Source: QHXW01 sp963847515
Lineage (GTDB): Bacteria > Acidobacteriota > Terriglobia > Bryobacterales > Bryobacteraceae
Direction: 5' to 3'
Assembly: GCA_963847515.1 (NCBI GenBank)
Contig: CAWKAA010000001.1
Coordinates: forward strand, 372,001 to 436,000
DNA length: 64,000 nucleotides
Below are positions 1 through 8,502 of this stretch, one piece after another. Below the pieces are notes generated by a model. That model saw nothing but the letters and a program-made list of their open reading frames with translations, did no database searches and was not told the DNA's origin. Within the stretch, counting starts at the first letter, position 1. Each line of letters opens with the position of its first letter. Position numbers and translations under genes: made by a program.

Positions 1-790
1 TGGGCCATCCCGAGAGGAACGAAGATGCTGGGGAGAACGAAACGGTCCAGGCCGGTAAAGGACGCTGGGGTCACGCCGATGATCGTGAAAACCATCCCGT
101 TGAGGCGCAAGGTGCTGCCGATCACGGAGCGGTCGCCGGCGTAATTCTGCTGCCAGAAGTCGTAGCTGACTATCGCGACGGGCTGGGCGGACTGAAGTTG
201 CTTCGTCAGGCAGAAACGCGCGGCCGGCTGAAGGCGTCACGCCTGCCACCGGAAAGAAGTTGTCGCTCACCAGGTTCGCAAAGCGAATCTGTGCCGGCGC
301 CGCGGGATTGGCAGCCACCGCCAGGGTGGTGAGGCGATACGCGGCCAGGCCGCTGAAGGAGCGGCTTTTATCGCGTAGATCGCGGTAATCGGGGAACGAC
401 ATGCCTTCAAAAGGATTGTCGGGCGTGGTGCTGCTGACGTCGAACACAGCCGCTGGATTCTTTACCGGCAAAGGGCGCAGGAGCAGCGCGTCGGCGAAGC
501 TGAAGATCGCGCTGTTCGCGCCGATGGCGAGAGCGAGTGAGAGCACCGCCACTGCGACAGAATGCGGGCTGCCTGCGCAGCGCGCGGAGTGAATAGCGGA
601 TGTCCGCAAAAACAGTGTCAAGCCACGTCCAGCCCCAGGTTGCACGAACGTCCTCCATCGCCAGCGTGAGGTTGCCGAGTTCTTTGCTGCCCGCGATGGC
701 GGTGAGTGATTCCAACTCCTCGCGCATCTCGCGCTCTTCGCGGCGGCGCCACGCCGGCCACAGATATTTGAGCCGATTCCAGATCATCAT
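1..790 (-). pseudogene. ADOP family ABC transporter permease (MacB/FtsX-like), frameshifted, runs off left edge
   Basis: This is the N-terminal part of an Acidobacteria-type duplicated permease (ADOP), an inner-membrane ABC transporter permease. The start ATG at 790 overlaps the upstream PadR stop (ATGA) and follows the ribosome site GGAGGTGAAAGG. The first 60 or so residues form the basic and acidic cytoplasmic leader typical of ADOP, followed by DIRYSLRALRRQPAF. A +1 base near 559 then breaks the frame. In the next frame the expected first membrane segment continues (VAVAVLSLALAIGANSAIF), followed by the periplasmic MacB-like part. A second +1 shift near 214-216, in a run of three A, restores the sequence VAIVSYDFW, after which the gene leaves the window. 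PadR plus ADOP in one unit is a common Acidobacteria pairing and implies repression by PadR. Family assignment is confident. Whether the shifts are real or sequencing errors cannot be decided here. Confidence 0.8.
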
Positions 791-1119
791 CCTTTCACCT
801 CCGGCAACGCGCCCATAATCCGTCCCACCGCGCTCACGAAGTCCGCCCACTTCGAGTGTTCCCGTACCAGGTGCTTCCGGCCCGCCGCGGTGAGCTTGTA
901 AAACTTGGCGCGGCGATTGTGCTCGGACGTCTCCCACCCGGATGCGATCCAGCCTTTCGCTTCGAGCCGTTTCAACGCGGGATAGAGCGAGCCGAACTCA
1001 ATATCGAGGGCCTCGTTGGAGGTGCTGCGAATGGTTTTGGCGATTCCGTAGCCGTGAAGGGAGCCGGCGAGGAGCGTCCGGAGTACCAACATATCGAGCG
1101 TTCCTTGCAGCAGATCCAT
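787..1119 (-). CDS. PadR family transcriptional regulator (of the ADOP permease)
   Basis: A 110-residue PadR repressor. The opening MDLLQGTLDMLVLRTL and the motifs HGYGIAKTI and GSLYPALKRLEAKGW are the classic PadR winged helix-turn-helix; the C-terminal helix for dimerisation is short (PadR-s1 type). The stop codon overlaps the ATG of the downstream permease by four bases, so both are translated from one message. It lies divergently from a second PadR gene, separated by 112 bp that contain palindromes suited to PadR dimers. It probably represses its own operon. The ligand cannot be read from the sequence. Confidence 0.93.
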   Translation of the reverse strand: MDLLQGTLDMLVLRTLLAGSLHGYGIAKTIRSTSNEALDIEFGSLYPALKRLEAKGWIASGWETSEHNRRAKFYKLTAAGRKHLVREHSKWADFVSAVGRIMGALPEVKG

Positions 1120-1125
1120 ATAGAG

Positions 1126-1156
1126 ATAGACTATATGAAGATAATCTATACGTCAA
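1126..1156 (-). promoter_or_regulatory. Candidate promoter and PadR operator for the padR-permease operon
   Basis: On the minus strand a -35-like TTGACG (1156-1151) is followed 15 bases later by TATAGT (1135-1130), or 17 bases later by TAGTCT. The perfect palindrome ATAGACTAT (1126-1134) covers the -10 region, and the start codon lies at 1119. The related string TATAGATTAT occurs a few bases upstream. This placement would let a PadR dimer block the polymerase. The spacing is not ideal, so the promoter is tentative; the palindrome is directly visible. Confidence 0.4.
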
Positions 1157-1191
1157 TCGCTGATCGTTGTCCATCGGCCGAAGAATCCCCC

Positions 1192-1220
1192 TTGACACCA
1201 TACTCGGATTCCGATATAAC
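1192..1220 (+). promoter_or_regulatory. Strong sigma70-type promoter with embedded palindrome for the second padR gene
   Basis: Perfect -35 TTGACA (1192-1197), 17-base spacer, -10 TATAAC (1215-1220). The spacer ends with the palindrome TCGGA-T-TCCGA (1204-1214), placed exactly where a repressor would block polymerase. The ATG at 1232 lies only 11 bases after the -10 box, so the message may be leaderless or nearly so. Autorepression by the downstream PadR protein is the simplest reading. Confidence 0.65.
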
Positions 1221-1231
1221 GGGAGCCGACT

Positions 1232-1588
1232 ATGACTGAGGATCTGAGTCCCTTTCTTCCCTTATCTCCCGCGACGTTACACATCTTGCTCGCCCTGGCC
1301 GGTGAAGACCGGCACGGTTACGGCATCATGCAGGAGGTGGCGCGACAGTCCGAGGGCAAGTACAAGCTGGGCCCGGGCACGCTGTACGACAACCTGGAAA
1401 AGCTCATGAATCTGGCGATGGTGGAGGAGACTCCGCGGCCTTCGCCGAACGAGGATTCGCGCCGCCGCTACTACCGGCTGACCGGGCTCGGGCGCCGCAC
1501 ACTCTCCGCTGAAATTGCGCGCCTGGATACGGTCGTCCGGGAAGCCAGGCTGCGCTTGCGGGTGCCGAGTCCCAGGAGGGCGTCATGA
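1232..1588 (+). CDS. PadR family transcriptional regulator (second copy)
   Basis: A 118-residue PadR winged helix-turn-helix protein with motifs HILLALAGEDRHGYGIM and GPGTLYDNLEKLM, then a RRRYYRLTGLGRR wing. It shares the fold but little sequence with the other PadR gene read divergently from 1119. Its stop overlaps the ATG of the next gene (ATGA at 1585-1588). In Acidobacteria this PadR subtype is often followed by a small membrane protein like the one here. Expression comes from the promoter at 1192-1220, with an operator-like palindrome inside it. Confidence 0.93.
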   Translation: MTEDLSPFLPLSPATLHILLALAGEDRHGYGIMQEVARQSEGKYKLGPGTLYDNLEKLMNLAMVEETPRPSPNEDSRRRYYRLTGLGRRTLSAEIARLDTVVREARLRLRVPSPRRAS

Positions 1589-2280
1589 TTCGATCTATCT
1601 ATCGATCGATCCTCCGGTTGCATCCGCCGGGTTTCCGGCAGCAGTTCGCCGAGGAAATGCTATGGATCTACGATGAGACGGCAGGCGCGGGAGCGGTTTC
1701 GCTGCTGGCCGACGGTTTCTTTTCGCTTGTGCGCCAGTGGATGACCCGTCCTGCCACGTTGACGCTGGCGGCCGCCGGTTGCGGCGGAGCCATGCACATG
1801 GCTCTGTTCCTCGTCATGATGATCCCCGTGGTGAACCAGCCGCCCGCTGTGATTTACGTGCGTCGTCCCATACTAGCTAGCGGCATGCCGGATGTTTCGA
1901 CGGTCCGGTTCAGCGGCAGCTGGATCGGCACACTGCACTCCACGGGTCCTTCGGGACCGATGCAGCTGATGCTTCTGAACAACGGGGCTTCCTGGACCGG
2001 ACGTCTCTACCTGCAAGGACAAGACGGCGTCATGCACGGCGGCCCGCTGGAAGAAATTCGCGTGGAAGGCGACGCGGTTCGCTTTCGTGTGGAAGCCGGC
2101 GATGCGGACCTGACCTTCAGCGGCCAGCTTCAGAAGGGCAAACTCACGGGCATTCTCGAAGCCACCGCCAACGGCGCGCGGTTCGCGCCAAAGGGCCGGA
2201 AGGTAGGGGAGGGAACGTGGGTGATGGCCCGGGCCCAGGCGGGCAGCCGGGCGTCAGAACCCCGGCAGCGCCAATCGTGA
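1585..2280 (+). CDS. Hypothetical membrane protein coupled to PadR
   Basis: A 231-residue protein of unknown function. The first 35 residues (LHPPGFRQQFAEEMLWIYDE) match a leader recurrent in Acidobacteria proteins encoded after PadR genes; this is recalled, not searched. One hydrophobic segment follows at about residues 66-84, and the last 130 residues are predicted to lie outside the membrane as a beta-rich domain resembling those with repeated GXWXGTL-type strands. Translation is coupled to the PadR gene by a four-base overlap. It is probably the regulated output of that PadR. No catalytic motif is visible. Confidence 0.75.
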   Translation: MIRSIYRSILRLHPPGFRQQFAEEMLWIYDETAGAGAVSLLADGFFSLVRQWMTRPATLTLAAAGCGGAMHMALFLVMMIPVVNQPPAVIYVRRPILASGMPDVSTVRFSGSWIGTLHSTGPSGPMQLMLLNNGASWTGRLYLQGQDGVMHGGPLEEIRVEGDAVRFRVEAGDADLTFSGQLQKGKLTGILEATANGARFAPKGRKVGEGTWVMARAQAGSRASEPRQRQS

Positions 2281-2436
2281 GCTGAACCCGGAATTGAATC
2301 CCGTGAGGCTGTGGACTCGGCGAATGCTGACAGGCCTGAGCGCGAATGGGGACTTCGGCATTCAGCACCAAGCACCTGAAGTGCTAGTTTAGGCTGTTCG
2401 CGAAGTGGTCACACAGGCACGCTCGGAGCGCTACCC

Positions 2437-3666
2437 ATGAGGTTAGTCGTCGCTTCCTTGCTTCTTATCTCTCCTCTCACCGCTCAGTCCGACGGCGTCC
2501 CGTGGCTTCAATGGGGCGGACCGCATCGCAATTTTCAGACTGAGGCGAAACTCCCCGATTCATGGCCCGCCGCCGGGCCGAAAATTCTCTGGCGCCGGCC
2601 GCTGGGCGAGGGTTATTCTTCGATCCTGGTGGAGAACGGCCGACTGTACACCATGTATCGCAACATATCAACGGAGTACGTGATCGCGGCGGACGCAAAC
2701 ACCGGCAAGACCATTTGGGAATTCTCTTACAACGCGCCATTTCACAACGACGCCGCCGAGGAAGGCAACGGCCCGCACGCCACGCCGGCCATTGCGGGCG
2801 ATCGCATCTTTACCGCCGGCGCGAGCGGCAAGCTTCACTGCCTGGATAAAAAGTCCGGCAAAGTGCTCTGGGAACACGACCTGTGGAGCTTCCGGTACGG
2901 CGGGTCTTCGCTGATCTATGGATACGCGTCGAGTCCGCTGGTCTATCGCGACACCATCATTCTGCCGGTGGGCGGAGATGGCCGGGCCATGTGTTTCCGC
3001 CAGAGCGACGGGGTAACGGTCTGGAAAAAGGGCGATGCCGGAAACGCGTACTCTTCCGCGGTGCTGATCAACGTGGACGGCCTGGATCAAGCGGTGGTCA
3101 TGACACGATTCCACGCGGTCGCATTCAATCCGCTCAACGGCGACGTGCAGTGGAGCCACGAACACAATGCCGATTACGGTTTGAACATCATGACGCCCTT
3201 GTGGGGCGCGGGCAATATTTTAGTTGTATCGGCATCGTATAACGCGGGAACCACTGCCCTCGAACTGACGCGAGCCGGGAACCAGACCAACGTCAAAGAG
3301 TTGTGGCACAGCAATGATTTCTACGTGAAGCACGTCAACATGCAGCGCATCGGCGATGTGCTCTACGCATCGAGCGGCAATTCCGGGCCAACACCGTTGT
3401 CTGCGGCTGACGTGAAGACAGGCAAAATTCTCTGGCGGCAGCGAGGATATCCGGAGGCGAACCTGATCTACGCGGACGGGAAGGCCATCATCCTCGATCA
3501 GGACGGCAATCTCTCCCTGGCTACGGTATCGTCCGCGGGTTTGAAAGTGTTGAGCACGGCGCCATCGCTGCTGAAGAGCAATGCCTGGACGCCGCCAACC
3601 TTGGCGGGCACGCACCTCTACATCCGCGACCGTCACGAGATGATGGCACTGGACCTTGGGAAGTAG
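2437..3666 (+). CDS. Secreted PQQ-like beta-propeller protein
   Basis: A 409-residue protein with a short signal peptide (residues 1-16, cut after LTAQ) followed by repeated blades of the PQQ-binding-like beta-propeller type: WRRPLGEGYSS, ADANTGKTIWEF, DKKSGKVLWEHD, PLNGDVQWSHE and DVKTGKILWRQ each mark a blade. Such proteins act outside the cytoplasm, either as quinoprotein-like folds without the cofactor or as assembly and ligand-binding propellers. No haem motif or adjacent paired cysteines are present, so enzyme activity cannot be inferred. It converges on the next gene with only six bases between the stop codons. The start ATG is the only one ahead of the signal sequence. Confidence 0.85.
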   Translation: MRLVVASLLLISPLTAQSDGVPWLQWGGPHRNFQTEAKLPDSWPAAGPKILWRRPLGEGYSSILVENGRLYTMYRNISTEYVIAADANTGKTIWEFSYNAPFHNDAAEEGNGPHATPAIAGDRIFTAGASGKLHCLDKKSGKVLWEHDLWSFRYGGSSLIYGYASSPLVYRDTIILPVGGDGRAMCFRQSDGVTVWKKGDAGNAYSSAVLINVDGLDQAVVMTRFHAVAFNPLNGDVQWSHEHNADYGLNIMTPLWGAGNILVVSASYNAGTTALELTRAGNQTNVKELWHSNDFYVKHVNMQRIGDVLYASSGNSGPTPLSAADVKTGKILWRQRGYPEANLIYADGKAIILDQDGNLSLATVSSAGLKVLSTAPSLLKSNAWTPPTLAGTHLYIRDRHEMMALDLGK

Positions 3667-3672
3667 CCCGAG

Positions 3673-4646
3673 TTACACCGGCACATACTGCTGCAGATAC
3701 CGCCTCGCCATCCGGAAGCCCGTCTTGCAGCCTTCCGTAAAGTCGCCCTCGCCGCCGGGCGGATCGTACAGAGGGTCCTCGTGCTCGATACTCATCGCGC
3801 CCTCGTATCCCACGTCCTGCAGCACCGTGAAGAACGCTGGCCAGTCGATCGACCCGAGCCCCGGCAGCCGGAAACGCCACCACTCCGCATCGTCCACTGG
3901 ATTGATGCCGCCGTGCCGCAGCACCGGCCAGCGGATCTCGGTATCCTTCAAATGCACGTCATAAATCTTGTCGACAAAATCGCGGGCCGTCTGAATCGGA
4001 TCCATCATCTGCCACACCAGGTGTGACGGATCGTACTGCAAACCGATATACGCCGATTTTCCGAATGCTTTGAACAGCGCCTCGTAGCCCGCGGGACCGG
4101 TGGCCACATTGGGGCCGCCCGGCCACGGCTCCCATAAGAGGCGCACGTGGTATTTCTCGCAGGCGGGAAAATATTTCTCGTTGTACACGCGCACGATTTC
4201 GTCCACCTGCTGTGCCAGATTTTCTTGGGATCCCGGCCCGATGCCGTGCCGATGTACGGTACCCCCAGCTTACCGGCAAGCTCAATCGACTTCACAAAAT
4301 ACGCATTCTCGCGGCTGCGCCGGTCGGCGTCCGCGGCGATATGATTCTGCGTGACCTGCAACGCAGAAACATGCACTCGGGAGCGTTCGATGGTCTCTTT
4401 GATCGTTGCGATCTTGCCATCATCCAGCGCCGTCGCATCCAGCGCCCCACGCGGGCCAGACCCCAGAATCATGTTGTTGAAGCCGGCCTCGTGTGCAAAA
4501 GCGAGATTGGCTGGTGTATAGGGGCCCAGTACGCCCAGTCGGGGCTTCCATTCGTGCGACTCGCGATTCTGTGCCGTCGCGGCAGCCCCGGCCGCCAGGG
4601 TACTAAGGAGGGTACGTCGGGAAAGCGTCAGTGTGGGATTGGACAC
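3673..4646 (-). pseudogene. TAT-exported sugar phosphate isomerase/epimerase (AP endonuclease 2 TIM barrel), one frameshift
   Basis: The two reading frames join into one xylose-isomerase-like TIM-barrel protein of about 324 residues. The N-terminal part begins at GTG 4646 with a twin-arginine style leader (LSRRTLLSTLAAGAAA). The C-terminal part carries the metal-site signature of the family: LLWEPW, QYDPSHLVWQ, YDVHLKDTE and SIEHED. The break lies at a run of four A (plus-strand T 4220-4223); one more A would give the smooth junction DPKKNLAQQVDEIV. A homopolymer deletion is therefore the likely cause. These exported isomerase-like proteins are abundant in Planctomycetes and Acidobacteria and usually act on sugars or inositols; the substrate is unknown. 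Confidence 0.82.
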
Positions 4647-4777
4647 GGATACATTGTAATCCGCCCTGGACCGGCTAGTACTTTGATAAAAAATTCTGGT
4701 GCGGAGCCGCTTGGAATTGAGGCATACTTTCCTAAATGGTCTGACCGCCTCATGTGCGGTTAGACCGAGGAGCGTAC

Positions 4778-5182
4778 TTGTCCGCATACGCGTTTTTGGA
4801 CCCGCGCTGTACGTATCCACTCCCCGATGGCTTCGACTATGCCGATTACATCGAGACCGAGCAGGAGCTCTGGGCCTTGTTCCCCGAGACTGACGGCCTG
4901 CGCGTGAACTTCTGCCAACTCGGTCTCACGGCCAGCCTATATGTGGAGACGTTCGAAGATGGCTCGGAATTGCGGCCCGGAGAAACGTACTTCCTGATGC
5001 CCTGCCCAGACCGCACCATGCGGCCGCTGCGCATGAAGGTGGTCCGCAAGCTGACGCTCGGCGAATACCGCATGAGCCATCTCACCGCCATCCGTCTTCG
5101 GGACAAACTCGAAGACACCGGCGACATCATGGACGAAGTCCACTTGCAGATCTTAGGCCCCGAAATCATCGCGGAATCGTAG
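4778..5182 (+). CDS. Hypothetical protein, unknown family
   Basis: A 134-residue soluble protein with no signal peptide or membrane segment. I do not recognise the family. It is acidic and beta-rich, with a central region (PGETYFLMPCPDRTMRPLRMKVVRKL) somewhat like a PilZ-type or small beta-barrel domain, but the PilZ motifs RXXXR and DXSXXG are absent. TTG at 4778 is chosen as start because GAGGAG (4767-4772) stands five bases ahead; an ATG at 4754 in the same frame has no such site. A terminator hairpin follows the stop. Confidence 0.6.
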   Translation: MSAYAFLDPRCTYPLPDGFDYADYIETEQELWALFPETDGLRVNFCQLGLTASLYVETFEDGSELRPGETYFLMPCPDRTMRPLRMKVVRKLTLGEYRMSHLTAIRLRDKLEDTGDIMDEVHLQILGPEIIAES

Positions 5183-5203
5183 CAATCATCACGTGGGCGG
5201 TTC

Positions 5204-5240
5204 GCGGCCGACGTCCGCGTGGGCCGCTCTTCCTATTTAT
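5204..5240 (+). terminator. Rho-independent terminator
   Basis: GCGGCC (5204-5209) pairs with GGCCGC (5222-5227); after one mismatch ACG pairs with CGT, leaving a TCCG loop. A T-rich tract TCTTCCTATTTA follows. It lies 21 bases after the stop of the plus-strand gene and just before the end of the convergent DUF5666 gene. Confidence 0.6.
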
Positions 5241-6445
5241 TGCGGCAACCCGATATCAAAATTCCACTGGCCGAAAATATCCTGTCCGCCTTTCGGCGCC
5301 GCGGTCAACAGCGGCTCCACTCCTGCAAGAAGATTGATCGCGGTCACTGAGGTGCCGTTGCCTATGGTCGATGAGAGCATAACAGCGTCCCCCACTTTCA
5401 GATCCGCCAGTTTGATCTGTGGCATGCGTTCCAGCATGTCCTGGAAATCCATGTTGCCGCGCCGCGTTCCGCCGCCCGGAGATTGTGCGCCCTCGGCTGC
5501 GGCCGTACCCGCGCCGGGCTTGGCGCCATCGGGACGAGGAGGTCCGGGAATACCCTGAGCGGCCCCTTCGCGAGACCCGCCACCGGCAGCGCCTCCCGCC
5601 GGAGCACCACCGCCGTTCTGGCCGCCGGCCCCTCGCCTTGCCAGCATCGCCGCCATAAACGGCGGCAGCCGCCGCATCGCGGTATCTGGTGTCAGCATCA
5701 CTGTCACGGGCTTGTGTGCTACCAGATCCGTGAGCGTGATCTGATTGGCGCTCGCATCCATGGTCTTGATCACTCCCGCAATGTTGCGGAACGACCCGGA
5801 AACAATCGCCTCGGCTTTGATGTGACTGCCGTCCGCATCCTTATCTCCCAGAACGCGCAGCTGGTCTCCGACCTTGAGTTCGGCGAACGAACTGGCCTTG
5901 GCATCGCTGAAGCGCATCGAGTCGGGTGCGTACCGCCGGAAGTCCACCTGCTCCGGAATCTCCACCACCACCGGTTTTGGACCTTCGCGGGTTCGCGTAG
6001 AAATGGTGACCTGTTTCGCCTCCGCATTCACCGCCGTGACCGGACCGGCCATCCCGCGCCGTTGCCACTCGTCGCGGTCGCGCTCGTGCTTCTGCGCCAG
6101 TTCCGCCTTGGTCATGATGATGACGGCGACCGCCTGGATGGACTTCTGGTCGCCGGACATGTGGCCGCGGACAAAGGCGCGATCGCCCACTGCGACGTTC
6201 TCAAACGCAATCGTCGCCGCGTTCTTCAGATCTTTCTCGCCGGGAGGAATTCGCAAGTAACGTGTTTTATCATCCACCGTCGCGGCAACAGCAGTCCCCG
6301 AATCCGATTTCACGCTGATCTGTTTCGTATTGGCGTCGATCGCCGTCACTTCACCGATCACGCGATCCAGCTTTGGAGCCTGCGCATGCAGAACGGAAAC
6401 CACAGATAAAAGAGCGGCGGGCGCCGCCATGAGAAAACTTCTCAT
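5237..6445 (-). CDS. Secreted DUF5666-like repeat protein with Gly/Ala-rich linker
   Basis: A 402-residue exported protein. ATG 6445 is preferred to the upstream ATG 6472 because it directly precedes a signal peptide (RSFLMAAPAALLSVVSVLHA). After cleavage there are about four repeats of a small beta-barrel-like unit of the DUF5666 type, recognised by the recurring pattern G-V-I-x-x-(I/V)-D-A, then Q-I-T-(I/L)-(T/S), and L-K-V-G-D-x-(A/V). Between the third and fourth unit lies a low-complexity linker of about 60 residues rich in glycine, alanine and proline, containing runs such as GGQNGGGAPAGGAAGGGS. The function is unknown; the family is thought to be extracytoplasmic. It follows the MFS gene by 53 bases and may be in the same message. 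Confidence 0.72.
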   Translation of the reverse strand: MRSFLMAAPAALLSVVSVLHAQAPKLDRVIGEVTAIDANTKQISVKSDSGTAVAATVDDKTRYLRIPPGEKDLKNAATIAFENVAVGDRAFVRGHMSGDQKSIQAVAVIIMTKAELAQKHERDRDEWQRRGMAGPVTAVNAEAKQVTISTRTREGPKPVVVEIPEQVDFRRYAPDSMRFSDAKASSFAELKVGDQLRVLGDKDADGSHIKAEAIVSGSFRNIAGVIKTMDASANQITLTDLVAHKPVTVMLTPDTAMRRLPPFMAAMLARRGAGGQNGGGAPAGGAAGGGSREGAAQGIPGPPRPDGAKPGAGTAAAEGAQSPGGGTRRGNMDFQDMLERMPQIKLADLKVGDAVMLSSTIGNGTSVTAINLLAGVEPLLTAAPKGGQDIFGQWNFDIGLPQ

Positions 6446-6498
6446 AGATGATTGGGCGTGTAGTAGGGCCATTTAGTTACTACACTTGCAGGTTCGAA

Positions 6499-7842
6499 CT
6501 ACGGCTGCAACTGCCGGTCGCGGTTCGCCATATCCTTCGCCACCGTGCGCGATCCCGCATAAAGCACCACTGCCAATCCCAGCGACAGCACGGGGATTAC
6601 GTACATGGCCTGGTGAAGTCCGGTTGCCCGCGCAGCCTCGGTGATGGTGGACGCACCCGCCATTCTCGCGGCGCGCCGCGCCATCAGGTCGCTCAGGCGG
6701 CCCGTGATCACCGGCCCGAACGATGCGCCGCACAGATACATCGCCATAAAGTAAATCGACATGGCCGTGCCGCGCAGAGCCGGCGCCACGATGTCATGGA
6801 GGGCCGAGTACACTGTGCCGTAGTACACATTCAGCAAACCGTACGAGGCACACATGAGGACGACGGCAGCGACCCACGCACCGGCGGGCTGCATCACCGA
6901 GAGCAACGCCAGCGGAGCCGCGGCCAATGCCGCCCCTGCGGCTGAAAGCATGCGGCCATCGCGGCGCTTGCGAATGGCATAATCGCCGATCAGCCCGCCG
7001 GTCAAAACCGCGAAAACCCCGGCTGCTGCGTGTCCGACGCCCAGCCAGAAACCGGATTGCGCCACCGAAAGTCCGTGCACCCGTGTAAGAAACGCGGGCA
7101 GGAACGTGCCCAGCGCGTAGAGATTAAAGTTGACCATGGCGCCCGAAGCGATGATCCACCAGAGCGTCGGAATCCGTACCAGCGACCACGCCGAGATGTG
7201 GTGGCCCGCAGCCACATGGCTTTCCGATGCGCCCCTCTGTGGCTCGCGGACGAAGATCAGCGCGGGCGTCAGAATGACGGCTGGCAGCGCCGCGATCACC
7301 AACGCCGTGCGCCATCCGAACTTCTGGGCCGCCGGCCCGCTCACCATATAACTGAGGGCTGTTCCCAAAGGCACCGCCATCATGAAGAATGCCAGCGCGC
7401 GCGAGCGCTTATTTGCGGGAAATAGATCGCCGATCCAGCTGGTGCCCGCCGGCGCGCACACCGCTTCGCCCACTCCCACGCCCAACCGCGTGACGACAAG
7501 CATGGCGTAACTGGTCGCGAGCGACGCCGCGCCGGTGAGTGAGCTCCAGACAACCAAGCCCAGCGCCAGCAGTTTCTTCCGGCTCCAGGAATCCGCTAGC
7601 CGTCCGAATGGCACACCCACAACTGCATACAGCAATGTGAAGATCGTGCCCAGCAACCCCAGCTGCGTATCGGTGAGATGAAATTCCCTGCGGATGGGCT
7701 CGGCCAGCGGCCCCAGCGCCTGCCGGTCGTAAAAATTCAGCAGATTGATGGCAAATAGAACCGCCAACCCGAAACCGGCGCCCCGCCGCGATGCGTCAAT
7801 TGAAAGGCGTGGAGGAGCGACACGAACCTCAGGGCTGGCCAT
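6499..7842 (-). CDS. MFS transporter (Spinster-like)
   Basis: A 447-residue inner-membrane transporter with about 12 hydrophobic segments. The second-loop signature GRLADSWSRKK and the opening FAINLLNFYDRQALGPLAEPI fit the Spns/Spinster-like branch of the major facilitator superfamily, often seen in Acidobacteria near catabolic enzymes. The start is taken at ATG 7842 (MASPEVRVAPP); the same frame is open 69 bases further upstream, but that extension is hydrophilic and unlike the family. The substrate cannot be predicted. It reads toward the DUF5666 gene. Confidence 0.88.
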   Translation of the reverse strand: MASPEVRVAPPRLSIDASRRGAGFGLAVLFAINLLNFYDRQALGPLAEPIRREFHLTDTQLGLLGTIFTLLYAVVGVPFGRLADSWSRKKLLALGLVVWSSLTGAASLATSYAMLVVTRLGVGVGEAVCAPAGTSWIGDLFPANKRSRALAFFMMAVPLGTALSYMVSGPAAQKFGWRTALVIAALPAVILTPALIFVREPQRGASESHVAAGHHISAWSLVRIPTLWWIIASGAMVNFNLYALGTFLPAFLTRVHGLSVAQSGFWLGVGHAAAGVFAVLTGGLIGDYAIRKRRDGRMLSAAGAALAAAPLALLSVMQPAGAWVAAVVLMCASYGLLNVYYGTVYSALHDIVAPALRGTAMSIYFMAMYLCGASFGPVITGRLSDLMARRAARMAGASTITEAARATGLHQAMYVIPVLSLGLAVVLYAGSRTVAKDMANRDRQLQP

Positions 7843-7987
7843 GCGGATTTCAAGTGTACCGCACGTGCGCTTGTGTGACTGTTCCTCGCCATGTCGAACG
7901 ATGCGCAGCATCGCCCGCGCATGCGCGGCGGGCTGCGACCCGCCTTGACACGGCCCGCAATAGAGCGAATACTAATGCTCGGTTGCT

Positions 7988-8398
7988 ATGCCAGGTATCG
8001 GCCTCAGGCACTTCCGGAAGGATGAAATACGGATCACGCCGCCCCAAGCAATGCGTGTTCTGCGCTTTTTCTTCCCAGGCCAGCCGATGACGGCTCTTAA
8101 CGATGGTGATGTGGAATTCGCACAAGCCTTGCTCGTCGAGGCCGTTGACGCGAGCAGCGAATTGAGTTACGTCAAAATTCTCGCTGATAAGACGTCGTCG
8201 CCTGTTCCGGATTTTGGATTTATCAAAGATTTAGCCAAAGCATTCTGCAGGCAGGCGTACACGAATTGGTTCCGGCACGCGAGTGGCGAAGATCTCAGTG
8301 ATCCTCAGATCTACGAAATAGTCCGCCGAACGATTAGTTTGAACTGGAGAAGTGTCTGGTCGATCCGGATCGCAACGGGTGAACTAACCGGTTATTGA
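7988..8398 (+). CDS. Hypothetical protein, unknown
   Basis: A 136-residue soluble protein, or 115 if ATG 8051 (MRVLRFFFPG) is used. No known domain is recognised. It is mainly helical by composition with two conserved-looking aromatic stretches (YTNWFRHASG and LNWRSVWSIRI). It stands alone between the divergent MFS gene and the heptose operon that ends convergently. No clear ribosome site precedes either start, so the coding call is moderate. Confidence 0.45.
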   Translation: MPGIGLRHFRKDEIRITPPQAMRVLRFFFPGQPMTALNDGDVEFAQALLVEAVDASSELSYVKILADKTSSPVPDFGFIKDLAKAFCRQAYTNWFRHASGEDLSDPQIYEIVRRTISLNWRSVWSIRIATGELTGY

Positions 8399-8473
8399 TC
8401 CGACTTGATTAGCCGCCCTGTGAGCATTTGGCTTGGCGACCGCCTAAGAAGCAAGCGCCAGACAATAATGCCT

Positions 8474-8494
8474 AAAACCAGCACGTGCGCTGGT
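8474..8494 (-). terminator. Terminator of the heptose operon
   Basis: On the minus strand a perfect 6-bp stem ACCAGC/GCTGGT (8494-8489 and 8482-8477) with a 6-base loop is followed directly by TTTTA. It lies nine bases after the gmhB stop codon, the expected place for an intrinsic terminator. Confidence 0.6.
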
Positions 8495-8502
8495 GTTACG
8501 TG

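Noticed and set aside
5483..6409. Plus-strand frame of 308 codons
   Set aside because: It is antisense to the DUF5666 gene with a typical antisense composition and no signal or domain.
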